Positions 1 through 4,612 of a stretch of 7,197 bases of DNA are shown piece by piece. Under the pieces are notes generated by a model. The model was not told where the DNA came from. It made no database searches and saw only the letters and a program-made list of their open reading frames with translations. The translations under genes and the position numbers were made by a program. The stretch is from Desulfurococcales archaeon ex4484_204. GTDB lineage: Archaea > Thermoproteota > Thermoprotei_A > Sulfolobales > NBVN01. Location: the NCBI GenBank assembly GCA_002255065.1, contig NJEF01000044.1:1-7197 (forward strand), given 5' to 3'. Within the stretch, counting starts at the first letter, position 1; every line of letters begins with the position of its first letter.

Positions 1-110
1 GCCCCCCATCACCCACACAACACATCTAAAACACAACACATCATAAAAACATCGCCCAGAACAAAACACAAAACAAAAAGACACAGTCCAATGATTCTGC
101 CCCTGGCTAA
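1..110. repeat. CA-rich gene-free leader with a 12-bp direct repeat
   Basis: This stretch is very poor in G and T on the plus strand, so it is GU-rich if read leftward. The 12-mer ACACAACACATC occurs twice, at 15-26 and 31-42, and a weaker echo (AAAAACATC) follows at 45-53. No open frame of note is seen. The minus strand carries several T-runs between 75 and 60, which could act as a U-rich archaeal terminator or lie in the leader of a leftward gene that starts beyond the left edge. A GGTGAT on the minus strand (13-8) would suit such a gene as a ribosome site, but its start would be outside the window. Function is unknown. Confidence 0.4.
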
Positions 111-114
111 GGGC

Positions 115-123
115 TATTTATAA
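115..123 (+). promoter_or_regulatory. TATA box upstream of the first gene
   Basis: TATTTATAA lies at 115-123, a good match to the archaeal TATA element. Transcription would start near 143-146, giving a leader of about 25 bases before the TTG start at 171. A second candidate, TTTAAA at 141-146, would give an almost leaderless message. Read on the other strand the element is TTATAAATA, so it could also drive a leftward transcript starting near 92. Inferred from sequence only. Confidence 0.5.
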
Positions 124-158
124 CCGCCTAAATTATTACCTTTAAACCCCCTATTTTA

Positions 159-164
159 GAGGTG
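159..164 (+). promoter_or_regulatory. Ribosome binding site that favours a TTG start at 171
   Basis: GAGGTG at 159-164 matches the archaeal Shine-Dalgarno core and stands six bases before TTG at 171-173. This makes TTG a better start than the GTG at 162, which lies inside the site itself. An ATG at 207 also has a weaker GAGG eight to nine bases ahead of it. Confidence 0.5.
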
Positions 165-170
165 CTGCGT

Positions 171-551
171 TTGGTTGGGGGTGAGAAGAAGGCGAGGTTT
201 AGTAGGATGACCATACCTAAGAGTGAGAAGGACTTCGAAATCATAGAGAGGGAGGTGCGTGCTCAGGAGGTTGGTGTGGAGATGCATCCCCAGGAGGTTA
301 GCCCTCAGGCAAGCTACGGCGGTATTGAGGGTGCCCAGGTATTCATTATCAACGCTATAGCCCATACTTTAGGGCGCATAGAAGCAGATGTGAGTAGTAT
401 AGGTTTAACTGTTAAGGAGTTGTTAGAGAGAATCGACCAGATTAAGCTCGCTCTAACCAATATAGTTAAGGCGTTGTTATTAAGGGAGCTAGAGGACCCT
501 AGGGCTAGGAGGGAACTCCTAATCAATATACTGAGGAGTCTTGAGGAGTGA
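171..551 (+). CDS. Small predicted helical protein of unknown function
   Basis: I do not recognise this gene. From the TTG at 171 it encodes 126 residues; the alternative starts are GTG at 162 (129 residues) and ATG at 207 (114 residues). The first 50 residues are charged and probably loosely folded (MTIPKSEKDFEII, then EREVRAQEV). The rest looks alpha-helical, with regularly spaced Leu/Ile/Val through IGRIEADVSSIGLTVKELL-type sequence and a C-terminal helix rich in Arg, Glu and Leu, as in dimerising coiled-coil proteins. There is no signal peptide, membrane segment or cysteine cluster. It is followed 55 bases later by a polymerase-M-like zinc ribbon gene on the same strand, which has its own TATA-like element, so a shared transcript is possible but not required. 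Coding status is supported by the good promoter, the ribosome site and the open frame. Function is unknown. Confidence 0.7.
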   Translation: MVGGEKKARFSRMTIPKSEKDFEIIEREVRAQEVGVEMHPQEVSPQASYGGIEGAQVFIINAIAHTLGRIEADVSSIGLTVKELLERIDQIKLALTNIVKALLLRELEDPRARRELLINILRSLEE

Positions 552-570
552 GACTTTAATAGTGGTAATA

Positions 571-577
571 TTTTTAA
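571..577 (+). promoter_or_regulatory. TATA-like box for the zinc ribbon gene
   Basis: TTTTTAA at 571-577, preceded by GTAATA, lies between the stop at 549-551 and the ATG at 607. The usual spacing places the transcript start near 600-602, giving a very short leader to the ATG at 607 or 616. Confidence 0.4.
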
Positions 578-606
578 TCTCCCGTAACTCCGTACTTTCT
601 GACGGG

Positions 607-894
607 ATGTTGAGTATGAAGTTCTGCCCTAAGTGCGGGTCTGTGCTCGTACCATCACGTAGGGGAGGTAAGTTAGTACTCAAGTGCCCGAGATGCGGGT
701 ATGAAGAGGAGGTTAAGGAGGTTGCTAAGAGGGAGTACACCATAGAGACAAAGTCAAATGCTTCGAAAATAAAGACAACATCAGTAATAAGTGAGGGAAA
801 GGAAATAATGAGAAAGAAGGAGGAGTTAGAGCAGGAAAAGGAGGAATTCTACGAGGTATTCCTAGAGCTAATGAGCGAGGAAGAGGGTTCTTAA
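607..894 (+). CDS. Single-zinc-ribbon protein of the RNA polymerase M / TFS type, lacking the TFIIS-like domain
   Basis: The N-terminus, MKFCPKCGSVLVPSRRGG followed by LKCPRCGYEEE, is the first zinc ribbon of archaeal RpoM/TFS and eukaryotic Rpb9-like proteins. Cys7, Cys10, Cys27 and Cys30 (counting from the ATG at 607) form the metal site. Ordinary TFS is about 110 residues and has a second, C-terminal ribbon with an acidic Asp-Glu hairpin that triggers RNA cleavage by the polymerase. That second ribbon is absent here. Instead, residues 60-95 form a highly charged probable helix (KEELEQEKEE) with an acidic tail. The protein is 95 residues long. A polymerase-associated or nucleic-acid-related role is inference; transcript cleavage activity is unlikely. 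ATG at 616 would give the usual family start MKFCP; 607 is chosen as the first ATG after the predicted transcript start. The same frame is open back to 541, but that part has no family resemblance. A hairpin spans the stop codon (GGGTT 885-889, AACCC 893-897). Confidence 0.75.
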   Translation: MLSMKFCPKCGSVLVPSRRGGKLVLKCPRCGYEEEVKEVAKREYTIETKSNASKIKTTSVISEGKEIMRKKEELEQEKEEFYEVFLELMSEEEGS

Positions 895-941
895 CCCCTA
901 AAAAAGCAATTATTATTGTCACCCCTTACAAGCAACACTAA

Positions 942-950
942 CTTAATAAG
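942..950 (+). promoter_or_regulatory. TATA-like box of the tRNA-Leu gene
   Basis: CTTAATAAG at 942-950 has its centre about 30 bases before the first base of the mature tRNA. The transcript would start close to 972, leaving a 5' leader of only a few bases for RNase P to remove. Confidence 0.45.
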
Positions 951-975
951 GTCTAACATTAACTCTCTTGTTGGT

Positions 976-1060
976 GCGGGGGTGCCCGAGCTAGGTCAAA
1001 GGGGTCGGGCTGAGGCCCCGATGGCGTAGGCCTGCGTGGGTTCGAATCCCACCCCCCGCA
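976..1060 (+). tRNA. tRNA-Leu, anticodon GAG
   Basis: The full class II cloverleaf can be folded by eye. The acceptor stem is GCGGGGG (976-982) with CCCCCGC (1053-1059), and A1060 is the discriminator base. The D stem is CCC (985-987) with GGG (1001-1003), and the loop carries the AGGTC typical of leucine tRNAs. The anticodon stem is TCGGG (1005-1009) with CCCGA (1017-1021); the loop CTGAGGC gives anticodon GAG at 1012-1014, which reads CUC and CUU. A long variable arm follows (GGC 1023-1025 with GCC 1030-1032). The T stem is GTGGG (1036-1040) with CCCAC (1048-1052) around the loop TTCGAAT. CCA is not encoded and there is no intron. The 3' half also served as the attachment site of an integrating element (see the integrase remnant). 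Confidence 0.97.
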
Positions 1061-1184
1061 TCAGGAGCTTCTTGATCTTCTCGCAGTTCCCTAGTGATGC
1101 ACTCCTCTCCCTCCCTGTCTTGGCATCATAGAACTCCTAGAGATAGTAGTGACCATCTATCTTGCGCACCCTGTAGAAAACCAT
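996..1184 (-). pseudogene. N-terminal remnant of an SSV-type tyrosine integrase, int(N), overlapping the tRNA
   Basis: On the minus strand, a frame starting at the ATG at 1184 reads MVFYRVRKIDGHYYL, a TAG stop (1139-1137), then EFYDAKTGRERSASLGNCEK, and goes on through IKKLLMRG into the antisense of the tRNA as VGFEPTQAYAIGASARPL, ending with TGA at 998-996. SSV-type archaeal integrases have a short N-terminal part of the form GRYYVYKLEYENG...ERYVGP, followed by a translated attachment site that reads GFEPxT because it is the antisense of a tRNA 3' half. When such an element integrates, it splits its own gene and leaves int(N) at the tRNA. This remnant has that arrangement exactly. The in-frame TAG sits where the family usually has Tyr, which one base change would explain, so the piece is decayed. 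The catalytic C-terminal part, int(C), is not in the window. Family assignment is from memory of the SSV integrase pattern. Confidence 0.8.
1010..1060. other. Probable chromosomal attachment site in the tRNA 3' half
   Basis: The integrase remnant continues in frame from the element side into the tRNA from 1060 down to 996, so the shared attP/attB core must lie in the tRNA, most likely from the anticodon loop to the 3' end as in other SSV-type elements. No second copy of this 3' half is seen elsewhere in the window. The element is therefore either deleted or reduced to a remnant, and the core boundaries cannot be fixed. Confidence 0.55.
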
Positions 1185-1545
1185 GCATTGTTTCACTCCC
1201 CTTACCGCACCCCATCATTTTGTTTTGTAGACCGGGTACCATATCCTTACCGTGCGGGCATCTTAACATGAGTATTGAGACATTGTGAGTTATACATCAC
1301 TAAGTACTTAGCCCTAAAGTCCTAATAGTGAATTCTTCAGCCCTTGTGTCGCTGATCGATCGCTTCCTGAACCTGCTAGTATTAAATTCGTAAGGCATTA
1401 CTAAGCATCGTAGGTGTTCTCCAATGAGCTATAGGTCGTGGTCTCCATTCACTTGCCATTAAGCCTAGGAAGCTATACGCTAAGGCAGGGAAGGCAATGC
1501 TTACTAGCGTCACCACCCTACCCCCAGGTTACTCCTTCATCAGTT

Positions 1546-1621
1546 AAACAAAAATGCCTACAGACCGTGAGGTAGCTCACTAAACCTATATAAGGAAATG
1601 AGAGGAACGGCCTTGTAGGCA
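1546..1621 (-). terminator. Stem followed by a T-run, possible terminator for the UPF0148 transcript
   Basis: TGCCTACA at 1555-1562 and TGTAGGCA at 1614-1621 form a perfect 8-bp stem. Read on the minus strand it is followed at once by TTTTTGTTT (1554-1546). Inside the loop is a small hairpin, GTGAG/CTCAC (1567-1571, 1576-1580). The layout suits the end of the leftward UPF0148 message, about 150 bases after its stop. The loop is long (about 50 bases), and archaeal termination depends mainly on U-runs, so the stem may have another role. Confidence 0.3.
1587..1593 (+). promoter_or_regulatory. TATA-like box inside the gene-free stretch
   Basis: TATATAA at 1587-1593, in the context ACCTATATAAGG, is a good archaeal TATA match. 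A plus-strand transcript would begin near 1614-1618 and run through the inverted repeats at 1631-1742. No gene on this strand starts nearby; the next one, at 2217, has its own promoter. The element is nearly symmetrical and could act leftward too. Confidence 0.3.
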
Positions 1622-1630
1622 CTTACATAG

Positions 1631-1742
1631 AGCAAGTAATGATAAACCGCTGAGAGGCCTTAAGTACTTGCTACCTAGGAATGCCGATGGTGCGCTGTAC
1701 TGAAGGTATACACCGTTGTTATTAGCAAGTATGAAGTACTTG
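1631..1742. repeat. Set of inverted repeats with mutually exclusive pairings
   Basis: AGCAAGTA occurs at 1631-1638 and 1724-1731, and its exact complement TACTTGCT lies between them at 1665-1672. The middle copy can pair with either outer copy but not both. The right-hand pairing encloses GGTG (1689-1692) with CACC (1711-1714). The right copy can also fold locally, CAAGTA (1726-1731) with TACTTG (1737-1742). Such alternative stems are typical of structured or switching RNAs, but also of decayed mobile element ends. No known RNA family was recognised. Confidence 0.4.
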
Positions 1743-1769
1743 AACCAGGCCCCTACTATGGGGAGGTAC

Positions 1770-2150
1770 TTATTGTTTAACCTTACCAGCTCCCCCGCTC
1801 TTAGAGCCCATCCGCTTTATTCTTCTAGCTCTCTCCAATGCGTCTAGTAGGTATATTATCTCCTTTATCCTTTCAATGGTGTTACCTCTCTTATCCTCCC
1901 TCATTATCTGAATAATTCTCTGCGCAATATTCCTCTCTAGGCTATCCAGCACGGCCTTCGTGGTAAGCTCTACAGCCTCCGTATCCGTTTTAACCACGAT
2001 CACCGGTCCATGGACCGGGCAAACGATCTCACCGCTCCTTAACCTAAACAGCGGCGAACCGCACATAGGGCATGACTGATTAAGCATTACAGCCCCCATG
2101 CGGAGGAGCTCCGCCATCTTCTTAATTACTTCATCAGTTCTCTTACTCAA
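1770..2150 (-). CDS. UPF0148 (Sjogren's syndrome/scleroderma autoantigen 1-like) zinc ribbon protein
   Basis: The 126-residue product contains DEVIKKMAELLRMGAVMLNQ followed by CPMCGSPLFRLRSGEIVCPV-HG, the signature of the archaeal UPF0148 family, related to human autoantigen p27. The metal ligands appear to be Cys27, Cys30, Cys44 and His47; a Cys-x2-His second pair is a variant of the usual Cys-x2-Cys. Residues 60-112 are helical, and the tail is Lys/Arg and Gly rich. The molecular role of the family is not known. The start is taken as TTG at 2150 because TATAAATA on this strand is centred about 27 bases upstream, giving a leaderless message, and because the family begins near SKRTDEVIKK. The frame is open further upstream to 2273, but that part lies across the promoter and the opposite gene and is not conserved-looking. 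The stop is TAA. Confidence 0.85.
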   Translation of the reverse strand: MSKRTDEVIKKMAELLRMGAVMLNQSCPMCGSPLFRLRSGEIVCPVHGPVIVVKTDTEAVELTTKAVLDSLERNIAQRIIQIMREDKRGNTIERIKEIIYLLDALERARRIKRMGSKSGGAGKVKQ

Positions 2151-2172
2151 TACAGCTTCCCTTAATTTAACC

Positions 2173-2181
2173 TTATTTATA
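2173..2181. promoter_or_regulatory. Shared, nearly symmetrical TATA element between divergent genes
   Basis: The plus strand reads TTATTTATA at 2173-2181 and the minus strand TATAAATAA. The minus reading is centred about 27 bases from the TTG start of the UPF0148 gene. The plus reading (TTTATA 2176-2181) places a start near 2204, a short leader before UPF0147 that still holds its ribosome site. A second plus-strand candidate is TATAT at about 2192-2196. One element may serve both genes. Confidence 0.5.
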
Positions 2182-2205
2182 CCTTTAACTGTATATCCCC
2201 TTAGG

Positions 2206-2211
2206 GGTGAT
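2206..2211 (+). promoter_or_regulatory. Ribosome binding site that supports the TTG start of UPF0147
   Basis: GGTGAT at 2206-2211 matches the 3' end of archaeal 16S rRNA and stands five bases before TTG at 2217. There is no ATG or GTG in frame nearby, so TTG is the most likely start. Confidence 0.6.
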
Positions 2212-2216
2212 AGCGT

Positions 2217-2504
2217 TTGGGTTCGCAACCACCACCAGATACGAAGGCTCTTAACGAGGCTAAGATAGTTCAAGCCGTTAGGTTACTTAACAGGATAATA
2301 GGGGACTCAAGCGTACCTAGAAATATAAGGAGGGCTGCTATCGAAGCTATAAAAATGCTTCAGGACATGAGCCTATCCCCAGGGGTTAGGGCAGCTAATG
2401 CCGTCAGCGTACTCGATGAAGTGAGCCAGGACCCCAACATGCCTATGCATACGAGGACTATGGTATGGAACATAATGGCCATACTATCTACAGTTAAGGA
2501 CTAG
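2217..2504 (+). CDS. UPF0147 family protein
   Basis: The 95-residue product matches the archaeal UPF0147 family in length and wording: IVQAVRLLNRIIGDSSVPRN, IRRAAIEAIKMLQD, LSPGVRAANAVSVLDEVSQD and the final PMHTRTMVWNIMAILS. It is a small, soluble, all-helical protein with no cysteines and no membrane segment. The biochemical role of the family is unknown. TTG is the start codon, with GGTGAT before it. It is divergent from the UPF0148 gene across a shared TATA region and lies 54 bases upstream of FAU-1 on the same strand. No obvious new promoter separates it from FAU-1, so the two are probably co-transcribed. Confidence 0.92.
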   Translation: MGSQPPPDTKALNEAKIVQAVRLLNRIIGDSSVPRNIRRAAIEAIKMLQDMSLSPGVRAANAVSVLDEVSQDPNMPMHTRTMVWNIMAILSTVKD

Positions 2505-2550
2505 CCAGCAACACCGAAGGGAGTGTAGAGCCATTGAGAAGACGGGGTAC

Positions 2551-2557
2551 AGGAGGT
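2551..2557 (+). promoter_or_regulatory. Ribosome site unusually close to the FAU-1 start
   Basis: AGGAGGT at 2551-2557 is a near-perfect Shine-Dalgarno sequence but leaves only one base before the ATG at 2559. An upstream alternative, GGGGT at 2544-2548, has a ten-base spacer. A TGA at 2535-2537 and the lack of ATG, GTG or TTG codons in frame after it rule out an earlier start. Confidence 0.5.
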
Positions 2558-2558
2558 C

Positions 2559-3968
2559 ATGGTAGTTAGAGCTAGGGTTAGAGGCATATACTCAACAGCA
2601 CTATCGAAAATCCTCCACGACAACGGGGTGGAGCTAGTTGACGTAGCAGAGCCCATAGCTAGGAGGCTCGATATAGACACTAAGAGAGGGCTCCCCGCCG
2701 ACGTCACCGTTAAGACCGACGAGAGCAACGCCTCCCAGATACTCATACTCGGCTTCCCTAAAGAGGTGGTGGAGGTCTCAGACATACTGGAGAACACCGT
2801 GCCGCAGGTAATAACCTACAAGCCTAAAATAGGGCTTTACGCAACCTTCAAAACCGTGGTGAAGGAGAGGAGGGGTAGGGACTGCATAGTTGAGACACCT
2901 GTAGGTGAGGCTATACTCGTAGACCACGATAGCTGCAACGTAGGTGAGGAAGTCGAGGTGACCGTGGTTAAGATCCCTGTGAAGCCCGGTGAGAAGATGG
3001 TTGTCTCAAGTAAAGTGAGGGTTATTGGTAGATACGCCATCGTAGGGAGAGGTTCGGGCGTCTCCTTCAGCAGCTTCATAAGGAATAAGAACAGGATAAC
3101 GCAGCTACTAAACGTCTCTACTAAATACATTAGAAACGGCTTCAGCATTAGGTGGCGAAGCAACGCCGATGAAGCCCCCTTAACCGACATAGTGTCTGAG
3201 CTCCCTGAACTAATTAGCAAGCTAAGGAAGCTTGAGGAAAGCCTTCATGGAAGCGGGCCCCTTGAGGTGGTATACCAAGGTGAGTACATGAGGTTGCTGG
3301 AGTTAACCTATAACTCTAAGCTATACCTCGATGGGGTTAGGAGGAGCGTCACCCCGACAGCACCGTACCACCACATGTTAAGAAGCAGTGGAGGCTCGTT
3401 AAGCGCTGTGGTAGACCTACTAGACATAATCGCGGAGAAAGTACAGCCTGCCCTCCTAGTAGAATGGATCAGGAAGTGGATCGTTAAGAGGTTAAGCGAT
3501 AGGAAGGACATAATTCTTTACCATAGAAGGCTTAGTAATAACGATATAGTCCTTGGCAAAGCAACTGCCATAGAGTGCGACGTAAGTAAGGGTCTTAAAG
3601 TCAAACTGCTAAGAAACGTTAAGTCTAAGGGGGTGTATGACGGCCTAGGAGCGCTGAAGGAACCCGGAGATGTCATCGAGACCGAGATTAGTGAGGGCAA
3701 GTGGTACATAGTGCACAGGTACTTCACTAGAGACAGCGTGCTCAAAGGCTTATACGTGAACATCAACACACCTCCTGAGATGCACCCCTCAGGATGTATA
3801 AAGTATATAGACCTAGGGGTTGATATAGTGAAGGACAGCAACGGTTGTAAAATCATTGATACCGAGGAGTTTAGGGAGTATGTTAAGGAGGAGCTGCTCA
3901 ACTATGAGTGCCTCGCAGAAGCATTAAAAGCCATAACTGAGGCAGTAGATCGTTTTTGTGCAAGGTAA
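2559..3968 (+). CDS. fau-1: FAU-1, RNase E/G-like RNA-binding protein with DUF402 domain
   Basis: The 469-residue product fits archaeal FAU-1 (AU-1) in length and domain order. The N-terminus VRARVRGIYSTALSKIL is the family start. Residues 1-165 hold the RNase E/G-like RNA-binding part, with an S1-like stretch at about 90-140. Residues 165-310 form the middle domain. Residues 315-465 are a DUF402 domain, recognised from WYIVHRYFTRDSVLKGLYVN, INTPPEMHPSG, YIDLGVDIV and the final IDTEEFREY. Family members from Thermococcales bind AU-rich RNA and have been reported to process precursor rRNA, acting in the cytoplasm; the same role here is by homology. It follows UPF0147 by 54 bases and converges on the thymidylate kinase gene with only eight bases between the two stops. 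The ribosome site is oddly close to the start. No frameshift or internal stop is seen. Confidence 0.9.
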   Translation: MVVRARVRGIYSTALSKILHDNGVELVDVAEPIARRLDIDTKRGLPADVTVKTDESNASQILILGFPKEVVEVSDILENTVPQVITYKPKIGLYATFKTVVKERRGRDCIVETPVGEAILVDHDSCNVGEEVEVTVVKIPVKPGEKMVVSSKVRVIGRYAIVGRGSGVSFSSFIRNKNRITQLLNVSTKYIRNGFSIRWRSNADEAPLTDIVSELPELISKLRKLEESLHGSGPLEVVYQGEYMRLLELTYNSKLYLDGVRRSVTPTAPYHHMLRSSGGSLSAVVDLLDIIAEKVQPALLVEWIRKWIVKRLSDRKDIILYHRRLSNNDIVLGKATAIECDVSKGLKVKLLRNVKSKGVYDGLGALKEPGDVIETEISEGKWYIVHRYFTRDSVLKGLYVNINTPPEMHPSGCIKYIDLGVDIVKDSNGCKIIDTEEFREYVKEELLNYECLAEALKAITEAVDRFCAR

Positions 3969-3976
3969 GGCGCTTC

Positions 3977-4612
3977 CTACCCTCTAATACCTAGCTTCTC
4001 CTTAATTAATGAGAGAACTTCCCTTATAACATCCTCTAAGCCCCTATTAGCATCTACATAAACAAGCTCTCCCTCACCTACGAGCCTAAGATATAGCTCC
4101 CTAACGTTGCTTAATAAGTCGATCCTCTCTAGGTAGCCTAGCTTACGTTTCTCCATAACCTCCCATGCCTTTCTTTTCCTTAGGACCCCAACCCTCGGAG
4201 GAATATCAAGGTATATGGCAAGGTCAGGCTTAATAACAAAGGCGTTAAGCTTCTTTATCCACTCAACATCAGCACCCCTAGCTCCTTGATAAGCTATAGA
4301 TGAGTAGTGATACCTATCAAGTACGACCGTATCTCCTCCCTCGAGAGCTGGCTTAATAACTCTCTCAATGTGATAGTATCTATCGGCTGCCATAACTAGG
4401 GCCTCAAAAATAGGTCCCAGTAAAGGTCCTTCACGTTCGAGAATCTCAACGAACCTCTTATCAAAGGGTTCGTAAGTATACGTAGCTGGATATCCCCACT
4501 CCCTTAACTTCTCAACAACTATTTTAGCAACAGTTGTTTTACCTGACCCATCAATACCCTCAATAGCTATTAAATAATTACGAATATCTCTCCTCAACAA
4601 CGAGGTACCCAT
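3977..4612 (-). CDS. tmk: Thymidylate kinase (dTMP kinase)
   Basis: It phosphorylates dTMP to dTDP with ATP in dTTP synthesis. The 211-residue protein has the P-loop GIDGSGKTT at 19-27, TYTYEPFDKR at 44-53 (the usual T-x-EP region), AADRYYH at 75-81, and the DR(Y/H) motif within LDRYHYSSIAYQGARG at 98-113, all typical of Tmk. A basic Arg/Lys-rich stretch at 145-157 (RKRKAWEVMEKRK) lies where the lid is expected. The start at ATG 4612 overlaps the aconitase-X small subunit gene by 35 bases and adds about 12 residues before the usual Tmk start. A GGGGTG eight bases before this ATG supports it. The alternative is a TTG start a few codons later. The overlap implies translational coupling with the upstream mevalonate genes. 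A related small-molecule kinase activity cannot be excluded, but the motifs are those of dTMP kinase. Confidence 0.9.
   Translation of the reverse strand: MGTSLLRRDIRNYLIAIEGIDGSGKTTVAKIVVEKLREWGYPATYTYEPFDKRFVEILEREGPLLGPIFEALVMAADRYYHIERVIKPALEGGDTVVLDRYHYSSIAYQGARGADVEWIKKLNAFVIKPDLAIYLDIPPRVGVLRKRKAWEVMEKRKLGYLERIDLLSNVRELYLRLVGEGELVYVDANRGLEDVIREVLSLIKEKLGIRG

Larger units (their letters stand above)
1185..1769. other. Gene-free stretch between the integrase scar and the UPF0148 gene
   Basis: I find no gene here that I can support. The open frames are short, lack family resemblance and overlap on opposite strands. The longest readable ones are a 44-residue hydrophobic frame on the minus strand (1516-1382, GTG start) and a ~65-codon minus frame downstream of the UPF0148 stop with no start of its own. 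Three copies of the palindrome AAGTACTT occur (1302-1309, 1662-1669, 1734-1741), and the right part is rich in inverted repeats. The stretch lies directly beside the integrase remnant, so it may be degraded DNA of the lost element, a locus for an untranslated RNA, or both. Confidence 0.5.

Noticed and set aside
1..60. Start of a CRISPR array, from the repeated 12-mer
   Set aside because: Only two copies with a four-base gap, no spacer-length intervals and low sequence complexity.
541..606. Extension of the zinc ribbon protein to the ATG at 541
   Set aside because: It would overlap the previous gene's end and its own TATA-like box and adds a hydrophobic stretch not found in RpoM/TFS proteins.
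1094..1288. A 64-residue plus-strand open frame (ATG at 1094)
   Set aside because: It is antisense to the integrase remnant, rich in His/Pro/Ser/Cys, has no ribosome site and resembles no family; it looks like a chance opening.
1382..1516. A 44-residue hydrophobic minus-strand frame (VVTLVSIAFPALAYSF...)
   Set aside because: It has a GTG start with only a poor ribosome site, it is short, and its hydrophobic run is broken by Trp/Arg/Pro-rich sequence. No family is recognised.
1557..1621. A second tRNA: GCCTACA/TGTAGGC pair like an acceptor stem, and GGTAGCTCA resembles a D arm
   Set aside because: No T arm (GGTTCGAATCC-like) or anticodon stem can be placed, and the D-like motif is not at the right distance from the stem.
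1636..1705. A C/D box guide RNA (ATGATAA followed by two CTGA)
   Set aside because: The first CTGA is only four bases after the C-like box, leaving no guide, and the internal C' box is very poor.
1570..1782. About 65 open codons on the minus strand after the UPF0148 stop (KYLPIVGAWFKYF...), in another frame
   Set aside because: No start codon or ribosome site of its own. A frameshifted extension of UPF0148 is unlikely because the normal basic tail already ends properly.
2151..2273. N-terminal extension of the UPF0148 protein to the ATG at 2273
   Set aside because: It would run across the shared promoter and the opposite gene's start, and the encoded sequence (Trp-rich) is not family-like.
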